DNA from: Cellulomonadaceae bacterium
GTDB lineage: Bacteria > Actinomycetota > Actinomycetes > Actinomycetales > Cellulomonadaceae
Reading direction: 5' to 3'
Assembly (NCBI GenBank): GCA_031256435.1
Contig: JAIRQO010000038.1
Span: forward strand, 52,151-116,150
Length of the DNA: 64,000 nucleotides
Each line of letters opens with the position of its first letter. The first letter of the stretch is position 1. The position numbers and the translations under genes are program-made. This document shows, in pieces, positions 44,329 through 53,544 of the stretch. The notes beneath the pieces are model-generated. The model saw only the letters and a program-made list of their open reading frames with translations, did no database searches and was not told the DNA's origin.

Positions 44329-45306
44329 CTAGGACGCGTTCCTACGTCCGCGAGACCCGCGAGGTTTCTTCTCGCGCGGGATGACCAGCACTGGGCAAGC
44401 GCTGTGATGCAGCACTGCTTGGCTGGTGGACCCTAGGAGCAGCCCGCGGAATCCTCCCCTACCGCGTGACCCCACTACCAGCAAATCGGCAGCGGTGGAA
44501 AACTCGGTCAGCAACTCGGCACCGGTGCCGTCCAGTACCACGCGGCGAATCTCAATCCCGGATTCGCGCTCGTGCTTGTCAATGATGGCGTCCAACCCGG
44601 CCTTGACATCGGCAATCACTTGCTCGTGATCCACTTGCGCCGGGAGCCACGCAATGGCGGAGGCACCATCGGCCACGGATACGCCAGCCACGGCCACCAA
44701 CTCGGCATCCCACAACTTGGCCTGCTCAATGGCTGTCCGCAAAGCAATGTCCGAGGTGGGAGATCCATCCACACCCACCACAATCCGCGAGATGGGCCGC
44801 ACGTGCTCCATGTCCGCACGGGCGCCTTCCACGTCCACGCCACCAGCGGAGGTGACGCGATACGGAACCACCACCACGGGGCAGGAGGACTGCGCAGGCA
44901 AGGCGGCAGAAACGGTCCCCAGGAGCCTCTCCGTGAATCCGGAACGTCCTCGCGTTCCCACCACCACCAGCCCGTAATCCTTGGACATTTCCAGCAACAC
45001 ACCCGTAGGGTCACCTGTTGCTGCGGCGGCCGTAATAGGGACCGTCAGGTGGGATACGCGGTCCCTCGCGTCCAGCAGCACGGTGCGGGCGCCATCGCGA
45101 ATGGCCGAGTCATCCATTGCGGCAAAGCCGCCGTCGAGCGATACAGACGTGAAGGTGGGGATGGCGTAGGAGCACACCATGTGCAGCGGCCAGCCCAGGC
45201 GTTCGGCGTGGGCGGCGGCCCAATCGAGCGCGTGCAGGCTGGTGGGTGACCCGTCAACGCCCACCAAAACGATGTTGTGACGGGACCCGGTTTCGTTGCC
45301 GGACAT
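44329..45306 (-). CDS. Tandem universal stress protein
   Basis: 325 residues with two UspA domains. The first begins HNIVLVGVDGSPTSLHALDW and carries the ATP-binding loop GTRGRSGFTERLLGTVS; the second begins RIVVGVDGSPTSDIALRTAI and carries GSRGRGGFRGLLLGSTSQAV. Both match G-2x-G-9x-G(S/T), so ATP binding is expected. Such double proteins are common in Actinobacteria and linked to dormancy and stress. The tail is KKPRGSRGRRN. Monocistronic by appearance. Confidence 0.95.
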   Translation of the reverse strand: MSGNETGSRHNIVLVGVDGSPTSLHALDWAAAHAERLGWPLHMVCSYAIPTFTSVSLDGGFAAMDDSAIRDGARTVLLDARDRVSHLTVPITAAAATGDPTGVLLEMSKDYGLVVVGTRGRSGFTERLLGTVSAALPAQSSCPVVVVPYRVTSAGGVDVEGARADMEHVRPISRIVVGVDGSPTSDIALRTAIEQAKLWDAELVAVAGVSVADGASAIAWLPAQVDHEQVIADVKAGLDAIIDKHERESGIEIRRVVLDGTGAELLTEFSTAADLLVVGSRGRGGFRGLLLGSTSQAVLHHSACPVLVIPREKKPRGSRGRRNAS

Positions 45307-45410
45307 GGGAACCTCCGCTGGCTCAAGGACGCATCTGTAGCCAGCCTAACGCTAAACGCGCCGCACCGTCATCATTACTGGGCGTTCGGCCCGTGATTGC
45401 GCCGTGCCGG

Positions 45411-46358
45411 TTAGGCCACGCGCACAAAGGTGGGGTTGGATTGCCACATTTTGATGACGCGGACGCTGGCACCGGGGTGCGGCGCCTCCACAATGTTGCC
45501 GTTACCCAAGTAGATGGCCACGTGACCGGGCGTCCACACAATGTCACCGGCGCGGGCTTCCGAGCGGGACACAATGGTTCCCTCGGAACGCTGTGCGCTC
45601 GACGAGTGTGACAGGTGAATTCCCAGTTGAGCGTACACGTAGGAGGTCAAGCCGGAGCAATCGAAGCCGGACGGAGTGGTTCCGCCGTACACGTACGGCA
45701 CGCCCACGTAACGCTGGGCGAGCGCGGCAGCCTGGGCACCAATTCCGGAACCCTGCACGGATACCGAGGCCACACTGGCCTCCGCTGCGGTGGCTACGCC
45801 GGAGGTGGCTGTTGCGGTGGCGGTTGCTGTCCCGCCCACGGCGGCGCGGGCCTGGCTCCGTGATGCTGCCGCTTCCTGGCGCTGAGCAGCCAACTTTGCG
45901 GCGGCCTCATCGGCGCGCTTCTGGTCAGCCGAGGCCTGAGCCTTGGCCGCCACCGCAGCAAAACCGGTGGCAGCAGACACGGTGGCGTCCGAGGCTTTCT
46001 GGTCTGCGGCTGGGGTGGAATCCACGGCCTGAACCGTGGTGCCGTCCAGGCCCTCAGTGCTGATTTGGGTGTTGGAGTCAATGACCAGGGCATCGCCCGA
46101 ATCCATGGCGGCCTGCGTGGCGGAAGCCTCCGCATGGGTGTCCGCAGAGGCCGTGGCAGGGGTGGCGTCCGGGGCGTCCTGGGCCTCGGCGGTGGCCGGA
46201 AGCGAGCCGGTGAAACTGGTGACAAGGATGCCACCGGCAGTGGCTACGGCAGCGGCCGTGCGGCCCACGGTGGAGTTGGCTTCCACCATGTCCGTGATCG
46301 CCTCAAGGGCAGTGCGTTGGGCGCGGTGGCGATTCTTGGGTGTGGGGTGCGCAGTCAT
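45411..46358 (-). CDS. NlpC/P60 (C40) secreted peptidoglycan hydrolase, paralogue 1
   Basis: 315 residues. The N-terminus is secretory (TAAAVATAGGILVTSFTGSL...ATAEA), followed by a helical Ala/Gln-rich linker (AKAQASADQKRADEAAAKLA). The C-terminal ~115 residues are the NlpC/P60 peptidase: YVGVPYVYGG, FDCSGLTSYV with catalytic Cys, AGDIVWTPGHVAIYLGNG with catalytic His. It cleaves stem peptides of peptidoglycan. AAGGAGACCCACC lies directly before the ATG. It is one of three consecutive genes with the same N- and C-terminal pattern. Confidence 0.94.
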   Translation of the reverse strand: MTAHPTPKNRHRAQRTALEAITDMVEANSTVGRTAAAVATAGGILVTSFTGSLPATAEAQDAPDATPATASADTHAEASATQAAMDSGDALVIDSNTQISTEGLDGTTVQAVDSTPAADQKASDATVSAATGFAAVAAKAQASADQKRADEAAAKLAAQRQEAAASRSQARAAVGGTATATATATSGVATAAEASVASVSVQGSGIGAQAAALAQRYVGVPYVYGGTTPSGFDCSGLTSYVYAQLGIHLSHSSSAQRSEGTIVSRSEARAGDIVWTPGHVAIYLGNGNIVEAPHPGASVRVIKMWQSNPTFVRVA

Positions 46359-46488
46359 GGTGGGTCTCCTTAGTGAACAACCGTGAGATACAAACTCCTC
46401 CCACCGTATGCCGCGCGGCGTCTGGGCACTATGACCTACGTCACAGTGCGCCCGTGGGCTGAGTCACAGGAATACCCACCCCTTTGAC

Positions 46489-46551
46489 CGTCCTGGGTAG
46501 CCCGGTGGCCAATTTTCGGGCTCTAAAGTGGCCACGGGGCTACCCAGGACG
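46489..46551. other. 23-base inverted repeat upstream of NlpC/P60 paralogue 1
   Basis: CGTCCTGGGTAGCCCGGTGG...CCA at 46489-46511 is inverted at 46529-46551 with one mismatch, around a 17-base loop. It lies 131 bases upstream of the gene at 46358 and could be a regulatory RNA structure, an operator or a small mobile palindrome. The 380-base gap 46359-46738 holds this, the terminator at 46613 and presumably the promoter of paralogue 1. Confidence 0.7.
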
Positions 46552-46612
46552 AAAATCAGCCGGGTGAGCGCGCGTGGAAGTCAGGCGCCCGTGGCGGTCA
46601 GCGGGCAAACAA

Positions 46613-46649
46613 AAGTGGCGTGTACCCCGGGTAGGAGTACACGCCACTT
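46613..46649 (-). terminator. Intrinsic terminator of NlpC/P60 paralogue 2
   Basis: Perfect 13-base inverted repeat AAGTGGCGTGTAC / GTACACGCCACTT with an 11-base loop. On the minus strand the second arm runs into TTTTGTTTG, a proper U-rich tract. It starts 89 bases past the stop of the gene at 46739. Confidence 0.88.
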
Positions 46650-46738
46650 CCAGCAGAAAACCGACCCTCAGGTGGTTTCATTTCCCCCCTCATGGGGGAG
46701 TCCTGATCAGTGCACGCACATGTCAGTGCACGCACAAA

Positions 46739-47587
46739 TCAGTGCACGCGGATGAACGTGGGGTTTGATTGCCACACGTTGCGCACCTGGATGGTTTTAC
46801 CCGGACGCGGAGCATCAATCTGCTTGCCGTTCCCCAGGTAAATAGCCACGTGGCCAGGCGTGGAAATCAGGTCACCGGGCTTGGCGTCCTTGTAGGACAC
46901 CGCGTGCCCGGCACCGCGCTGCGCACCCGACGAGTGCGGCAGGTGCTTGCCCAGTTGCGCGTACACATAGGCGGTAAAGCCAGAGCAGTCAAAGCCGTTC
47001 GGGGTGGTCCCGCCGTACACGTACGGCACGCCCACGTAACGCATGGCGATGGCCGCCACGCTCGAACCGGACACAGACCCACCCGTGCTCGCGGCGGAAC
47101 CGAGATCGGCCCGCTCGCTGCTCCGGGAAGCGGCGTCCCCACCGCGCACACCATCGGCCGAGCCCATCTGCTCAGCATAAGCCGCAGCAGCCACAGAGGC
47201 GGGTGTGGACTTGGTGACGTTGACAGTGGCAACGCCGTCCTTCACAATCGACTCGGTAGCAATCTGCGCCTTGCCAGACACGGCAACGCGCGGCGCGGCA
47301 GCCGGGGTACCCACCGCAACGGCGTCAGCCCCAACAGTGGCATCGGCCACACCCGTGGTGTCAGCCACGGTGGCGGCGTCAATGGTGGTGGTAGAGGTGT
47401 CCTCATCCATAGGCGCGGCTTCAGAAGCCACGGAACCAAAGGTGGTGACCAACAATCCCCCCGCAGTTGCTACTGCAGCGGCACGCTGCGTGATGCCTGA
47501 TTGGCTCACGTACCCAGCAATTTCCGCAATGGGGGTGGTGACGGAGCGACCAACGGCGCGGTGCCGTCCAGTGGTTGTTGCGCTCAC
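46739..47587 (-). CDS. NlpC/P60 (C40) secreted peptidoglycan hydrolase, paralogue 2
   Basis: 282 residues, GTG start by position. Signal region AAVATAGGLLVTTFGSVASEA, a Thr/Ala/Val-rich linker, then the NlpC/P60 domain from about residue 170: RYVGVPYVYGG, NGFDCSGFTAYVYAQLG with catalytic Cys, KPGDLISTPGHVAIYLGNG with His. The catalytic domain is very close to the neighbours at 45411 and 47744, so the three arose by duplication. A terminator follows. The leader has AAGGAG but no ydaO-type aptamer. Confidence 0.94.
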   Translation of the reverse strand: MSATTTGRHRAVGRSVTTPIAEIAGYVSQSGITQRAAAVATAGGLLVTTFGSVASEAAPMDEDTSTTTIDAATVADTTGVADATVGADAVAVGTPAAAPRVAVSGKAQIATESIVKDGVATVNVTKSTPASVAAAAYAEQMGSADGVRGGDAASRSSERADLGSAASTGGSVSGSSVAAIAMRYVGVPYVYGGTTPNGFDCSGFTAYVYAQLGKHLPHSSGAQRGAGHAVSYKDAKPGDLISTPGHVAIYLGNGKQIDAPRPGKTIQVRNVWQSNPTFIRVH

Positions 47588-47743
47588 GGAATCTCAACTC
47601 CTTGAATCTCTGACATTTACCAGAGACAACTCTAGGAACGTCCGCCGCCACCCCTAGCCGCAGCCCAGCATCCCAGTAGGGCCCACTGCTCACGTGAGTA
47701 GTCCGGGCTCAAATGAGTGAGTGATTGCTCGACGAATTAGGGG

Positions 47744-48778
47744 TCACCCCACACGGATGAACACGGGATTGCTCTGCCAAATCCCGCGAACACGCACGTG
47801 GTCTCCTGGCCGCGGGGCGTCAATCTGACGGCCCCCGCCCAAGTAAATGGCTACGTGGCCGGGGCTCCAGATGATGTCACCTGCCCGTGCGTTGCCGCGG
47901 GAAACCTGGGTTCCGGCTCCGCGCTGCGCGCCCGAGGTGCGCGGCAAGTTGACCCCCACCTGGCGGAACACGTGGCTGGTGAATCCGGAGCAGTCAAACC
48001 CTGCGGGAGTGGTTCCTCCGAATCGGTAGGGCACGCCGATGTATCGCTGAGCGATGGCAGCCACGGTAGAGCCCACGGCGGAACCCGCAGATGAGCCTGC
48101 TGAGTTGTTCGCGGAACTGGTGGCGGCGCTGGAGGTACCCGAACCACCACCGGATGCCGGACGGCTCGCCGTCCGTGACGCAGCGGGCGCCCGGCGCACC
48201 GGAGCGGGCGGTTCCGGGCGAGGAGCCGGAGTGGCTTCCACGGTGAGTAAATCCTCCGCCCGGATTTGCACTGGTTCTGCCTCGGCGGACTCGGCATCGG
48301 TGGCGTCATCCCCAACTGGCGCCTCACCCGCCGACGCATTTAGCGCAGGAACGTCTTGGCGTCCATGCCCGTGACCGTCACGGTCATTGTCCCCATCCGC
48401 CACGGTGTCAGCGGCCACTTCTTCCAGCACCACTTGTTCCAGGGCAATCTGGGTGTCCGCTTCAACAACCACCGGTGGGGCAACATTTGCCACGGAGGCG
48501 GCGTGGTACAACACCGGCGCGAGGTCCAGGTTCGCCACATCCAGCGCGGGGGTGGCGGGTTGACTGCCTGTCACCGGCGGCGTGTTACCACCCCGGTCAC
48601 CGGCATCCCAGTTCACGGCAGCAGCGGCGGACGTCACGGTGGACACCGCCAATCCCCCCGTGGTGGCCAGGGCTGCAACGCGCCGCGTTGCTCCAGAATT
48701 GATCGCTGCGGCAATCTCGGACAGAGGGGTCTTGGGGCGGACCGGCGCGCGATGCCGTCCACATTTCATGGCACTCAT
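47744..48778 (-). CDS. NlpC/P60 (C40) secreted peptidoglycan hydrolase, paralogue 3, riboswitch-controlled
   Basis: 344 residues. Secretory N-terminus (RVAALATTGGLAVSTVTSAA), a long linker rich in Asp/Ala/Glu/Pro and then Ser/Gly, then the NlpC/P60 domain from about 230: QRYIGVPYRFGG, AGFDCSGFTSHVFRQVG with Cys, ARAGDIIWSPGHVAIYLGGG with His. The start at 48778 has AAGGAG at 11 bases; a second ATG three codons in is possible. Its leader (48797-49005) is a c-di-AMP aptamer, so expression should fall when c-di-AMP is high. Confidence 0.94.
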   Translation of the reverse strand: MSAMKCGRHRAPVRPKTPLSEIAAAINSGATRRVAALATTGGLAVSTVTSAAAAVNWDAGDRGGNTPPVTGSQPATPALDVANLDLAPVLYHAASVANVAPPVVVEADTQIALEQVVLEEVAADTVADGDNDRDGHGHGRQDVPALNASAGEAPVGDDATDAESAEAEPVQIRAEDLLTVEATPAPRPEPPAPVRRAPAASRTASRPASGGGSGTSSAATSSANNSAGSSAGSAVGSTVAAIAQRYIGVPYRFGGTTPAGFDCSGFTSHVFRQVGVNLPRTSGAQRGAGTQVSRGNARAGDIIWSPGHVAIYLGGGRQIDAPRPGDHVRVRGIWQSNPVFIRVG

Positions 48779-48796
48779 GATGCGGTGTACTCCTTC

Positions 48797-49005
48797 GGCG
48801 CCTGCGAGGTGAGCTGTCGGGTTCGGGTGAGGAGGTCACCCGGCCTGCTCGATGCGGCGGCCATGATGCGGATCACCTGGGCAATCACTCATCAGGTCAC
48901 CACTCGCGGAAGGCTTCACCCCAAGGCTGGCGTTGCGGCGGAATCGTCGCACATGCGCTGCCGGAGTTGGGTCCCCCGTCCCTGCATGATGGTGGTATAC
49001 GCGAT
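48797..49005 (-). promoter_or_regulatory. c-di-AMP riboswitch (ydaO-yuaA class)
   Basis: On the minus strand, in order: GACGGGGGACCCAA, CTTGGGGTGAAGCC and, near the 3' end, CCCGAACCCGACAGCTCACC followed by TCGCAGGCG. These are the hallmark blocks of the ydaO aptamer with normal spacing. The 3' end abuts AAGGAG (48790-48795), so sequestering the ribosome site or changing upstream structure could control translation. ydaO aptamers are known upstream of cell-wall hydrolase genes in Actinobacteria. The remaining 49006-49295 contains both promoters and an 18-base direct repeat (AATCGCCGTTGTGC core at 49166 and 49228). Confidence 0.92.
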
Positions 49006-49286
49006 GGCGGATGCAGGGTTCGGCGGCCCGCCAGCACACTCCCGGATGCCGAGAGCACGTTCGACGCTACCGAGAGCGCTCGTGCGGTTCGAGACTGCGG
49101 CGCATCATTCGGGGTGGACTGGCGCCTGGTGGTCCCGTGTCTGGTGGTCCTACGCCGCACGCAGAAATCGCCGTTGTGCTTCGAAACTGCGGCCGAAACG
49201 TCCAGTCACTCGGAATCCCCCGCAGGAATCGCCGTTGTGCGACGATTCTGCGCAGGTCCCCCTGCCGCTCATCCGCCAGCGCCTAG

Positions 49287-50477
<1,191 letters not shown>

Positions 50478-50503
50478 GGTGACCCGCCCGAGGTCCTGAA
50501 AAC

Positions 50504-51862
50504 CTACTGACGTGCCTTTCCGGTGTCCCGTGTCACGGACTCGTCTAGGGCCTTGCTCACGGGCAGCGCAACGTCCTCGTGAATCTCGGCTGGATCTTGC
50601 CCGTGGCGTACGTCCGAGATGATCTCCATGTAGGGCCACTTCCAGCGACCTTGAATGTGGACTCCCCAGTGACCCCACGCCCAGGTGGTGGCGGCAATGA
50701 TGACAATCGCCGTGGCAATGGCACCAATGAGCACGCTCCAGCGTGGACCCCAGTGTTCGCCCACCCATCCCACAATGGGTGAGCCGATGGGCGTTGCACC
50801 CTGGAACACCATCATGTAGAGCGCCATCACGCGGCCTCGCATCTCTGGGGCGGTGGTGGTTTGGATGGTGGCGTTGGCGGCGGTCATCATGGTCAGCGAG
50901 CACAGACCCACCGGGATGGTGGCAAATACGTACGCCCAGTAACTGGGCATCAAGGCGGACAGCGCTGCAAAGATAGCAAACCCGCCTCCAGCGCCCAACA
51001 CAAAAGCCACGCGCGGCTTTTCTCGTCGGGCGGCAAGAAGAGCCCCAATCAGCGAGCCGATGGCCATGACGGACCCCACCATCCCAAACTCGCCAGCGCC
51101 CTTACCGAACGCCACGCGAGCCATGAGTGCGCTGGTCACCTGGAAGTTGAGGCCAAAGGTGGACACCACAAACATCACAATCATGATGACCTTGAGATCC
51201 GTGCGGCCGCGCACGTACGCGATGGCCTCCTTGAGTTGACCCTTGGCCTTGGGGGCGGACGGGAGTTCGCGCATCTCGTCCTTGCGCATGATGAGCAGGG
51301 CGGCAATGGTGGCCGCAAAGGTCACCCCGTTGAGGATGAACACCCAGCCTGCACCCACGGCTGCGACGAGCAGACCGGCCACACCCGGGCCGATCATGCG
51401 GGCACCGTTGAAGGCCGCAGAGTTGAGGCCCACGGCATTGGCCAGAAGATTGGGCGGGACAAGTTCCGCCACAAAAGTTTGACGCACAGGGGCGTCAATT
51501 GCGCTGACAGACCCCAGGAGGAAGGCCATCACGTAGATGTGCCAGAGTTGAATGTGCCCGTGGAGGGTCAGCAAGCCGAGGATGATGGCGAGGACGCCTT
51601 GGAGACCCTGCGTCCACACCAGAAGTTTGCGGCGCGGGAGGCGGTCCGCCAGGATGCCAGCGTACGGGCTGAGGAAAAGGAACGGGAGGAACTGCAGCGC
51701 GGTCACAATGCCGAGCGCGGTTCCGGACTCGTTGGTGAGGTAGGTGAGGACCACCCAGTCCTGGCCCACGCGCTGCATCCAGGTGCCAATGTTGCTGGCC
51801 AGGGTAGCGCCGAGCCACCACCGGAAGTTGGTGATTTTCAGAGAAGCAAAGGTGGAGGCCAT
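50504..51862 (-). CDS. MFS transporter (MFS_3 exporter)
   Basis: 452 residues. NFRWWLGATLASNIGTWMQRVGQDWVVL is the diagnostic start of the MFS_3 group; AGILADRLPRRKLLVWTQ is the loop 2-3 motif. About twelve hydrophobic segments are visible. The C-terminal tail (~55 residues) is hydrophilic. Likely exports a drug or metabolite; substrate unknown. Its upstream region has a G-rich tract. It converges with serC. Confidence 0.9.
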   Translation of the reverse strand: MASTFASLKITNFRWWLGATLASNIGTWMQRVGQDWVVLTYLTNESGTALGIVTALQFLPFLFLSPYAGILADRLPRRKLLVWTQGLQGVLAIILGLLTLHGHIQLWHIYVMAFLLGSVSAIDAPVRQTFVAELVPPNLLANAVGLNSAAFNGARMIGPGVAGLLVAAVGAGWVFILNGVTFAATIAALLIMRKDEMRELPSAPKAKGQLKEAIAYVRGRTDLKVIMIVMFVVSTFGLNFQVTSALMARVAFGKGAGEFGMVGSVMAIGSLIGALLAARREKPRVAFVLGAGGGFAIFAALSALMPSYWAYVFATIPVGLCSLTMMTAANATIQTTTAPEMRGRVMALYMMVFQGATPIGSPIVGWVGEHWGPRWSVLIGAIATAIVIIAATTWAWGHWGVHIQGRWKWPYMEIISDVRHGQDPAEIHEDVALPVSKALDESVTRDTGKARQ

Positions 51863-51879
51863 CAGCGGGCGCCCTCTGT

Positions 51880-51935
51880 GGGGTGGGCTGGGTGGGTGGG
51901 GTGGGTGGGGTGGGTTGGGTGGGCGGCGCCGGCGA
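51880..51935. other. G-rich tract upstream of the MFS gene
   Basis: The plus strand reads GTGGGGTGGGCTGGGTGGGT and continues with more GGG runs separated by one or two bases. It could form a G-quadruplex on that strand, which is the template strand for the flanking minus-strand genes' antisense side. Located between the MFS start and metX. Confidence 0.5.
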
Positions 51936-52109
51936 GGTAGGTGACACTGGGGATGGGGCGTGTGATGTGGGCGGCGCCGGGGGTGGCGTAGGCGATGGCA
52001 ACACTACGTGCCCCGCGCGCTCCGTTGGTGATCCCCTGCATGGATCCATTCAATGCCCCACCAGGGTGGACGCGCTACACAGTTTGCTGAAATGTGCCAG
52101 TGACCTTGG

Positions 52110-53420
52110 TCACGGCGCCTCCGCGTCCTTGGCCACGCCGGATTCAATGAAGGCGCGCAGGCGGGGGACCAGTTGGTCAAACTCAATCAGGAAGCCGTCA
52201 TGGCCGTAGGGCGTATGGACCACAAACGAGTCCGCGTCCCGGATTCCCGTGGCAATTCGGGCCGATTGTGACAGCGGGAAGAGCCGGTCAGAATCCACCC
52301 CCACCACCAGGGTGCGCGCCTTGATGGTGGCCAGCGCGGCCTCCACTCCCCCGCGCCCGCGCCCCAGGTCATGTGTGAGAATTGAGCGAGTCAGCGTGAT
52401 ATAGGAGTTAGCGTCAAACCGGCGCCCAATCTTGTCCCCGTGATAATCCAGGTAACTCTGCACGGCAAATCGGCCGTCCACCATGGGGTTCTCGTGACCC
52501 TGCGGCTCTCGCGCAAACCGGCCGTCCAGTTCCGCAGCGGATCGGTACGTGATGTGCGCAATCTGCCGCGCAATGGCCAGCCCTCGGTGGGGCCCGTGGC
52601 CGTCCGGTTGATCGTAATAATCGCCATCGTGATAGCCCACATCGCTAGTGATGGCAGCAATCTGCGGGTGCGCCCAGGCAATCTGATCCGCCGACGTGGC
52701 AGCCGTGGTGGCCAGCGCAATGAGGTTGCGCACCGCAATCCCCTGCTCCGGCCCCATCACGGCCCATTCCAGGGCTCGCAGGCCGCCCATGGAGGCTCCC
52801 ACCACCAGTTCCCACTCGGAAATCCCCAACTGCTGGGCAAGGCGCACCTCGGCCATCACTTGGTCTCGCGTAGTGATGCGGGGGAATCCGGCGCCCCATC
52901 GCGAGGGTGACGCTGCATCGTCGTCGCAGGGAATTTTCTCCGACGACGATGATGCTGCCGAGGTTGCAGGATCACTGCCAGAACCCACTGGCCTGAACGA
53001 GGCAGGTCCGGTGGTGCCCTGGCATCCGCCGAGCACGTTGGGCACCACCACAAAAGCGCGGTTGGTGTCAATGGGTTTGCCGGGGCCCACCAGGTCCTCC
53101 CACCAGCCCGCGGTGGGGTGGCCCTCGCCGGCGGGGCCGGTCACGTGGGAATCGCCCGTCAGAGCATGCTGCACCAGGATGGCGTTGGTGCGCTGCGCGT
53201 TGAGGGTGCCAAAGGTCTCGTACGCCATGGTGACCTGGGGCAGAACGATGCCGGTTTCCAGGGTGAGATCACCGATGGCGGCAAACTGGCGGTTTCCCGG
53301 CGGATCGCCCGGTTTCCAGGCCGCCGAGGCCGGAACAGGCGGGCGCTGTGAAGGCAATGAACCCGCGCTTGACCCCGGGCGAGGGCGAACCTCGCTGGTG
53401 GAGTCAAACGGCTCGTTCAT
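52110..53420 (-). CDS. metX: Homoserine O-acetyltransferase
   Basis: About 436 residues from the ATG at 53420, which has AAAGAG eight bases upstream. The alpha/beta hydrolase fold shows VQHALTGDSHVTG, FVVVPNVLGGCQGTTGPAS, VVGASMGGLRALEW (nucleophile Ser) and TPYGHDGFLIEF (catalytic Asp/His region). It acetylates homoserine for methionine synthesis. Between GPAS and WGAGFPRITTRDQV about 30 residues (including SSSSEKIPCDDDAAS) replace the usual short Pro/Asp loop; their DNA is a family C palindrome (52914-52955). metY lies upstream on the same strand. Confidence 0.95.
   Translation of the reverse strand: MNEPFDSTSEVRPRPGSSAGSLPSQRPPVPASAAWKPGDPPGNRQFAAIGDLTLETGIVLPQVTMAYETFGTLNAQRTNAILVQHALTGDSHVTGPAGEGHPTAGWWEDLVGPGKPIDTNRAFVVVPNVLGGCQGTTGPASFRPVGSGSDPATSAASSSSEKIPCDDDAASPSRWGAGFPRITTRDQVMAEVRLAQQLGISEWELVVGASMGGLRALEWAVMGPEQGIAVRNLIALATTAATSADQIAWAHPQIAAITSDVGYHDGDYYDQPDGHGPHRGLAIARQIAHITYRSAAELDGRFAREPQGHENPMVDGRFAVQSYLDYHGDKIGRRFDANSYITLTRSILTHDLGRGRGGVEAALATIKARTLVVGVDSDRLFPLSQSARIATGIRDADSFVVHTPYGHDGFLIEFDQLVPRLRAFIESGVAKDAEAP
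52914..52955. repeat. Repeat family C, in-frame copy inside metX
   Basis: GCATCGTCGTCG and CGACGACGATGATGC are inverted around AGGGAATTTTCT-type loop. The same arms occur between genes at 36079-36144. A shorter match, ATTTCTTCCGACGACGATGC, lies in serC (49698), and GTATTTCCGACGACGATGGC in the amylase linker (29061). Confidence 0.65.
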
Positions 53421-53467
53421 GCATGTCACTCTTTCATAAAAGGTGAGGATTCACTGCCGGAGTGCAG

Positions 53468-53519
53468 GTTCCGCCCCGAGCCTCATGGCCGGATGTGCCG
53501 TGGTGCTCGGGGCGGGAAC
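53468..53519. other. Hairpin between metY and metX
   Basis: GTTCCGCCCCGAGC at 53468-53481 is inverted at 53505-53519 (GCTCGGGGCGGGAAC), with one extra base, around 23 bases. It lies between the metY stop and the metX start, both minus strand. No U-run follows, so it may attenuate or stabilise rather than terminate. It does not match the SAM riboswitch classes I know. Confidence 0.5.
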
Positions 53520-53544
53520 GGGAGGGTAGTGACAAGGACGTCGC

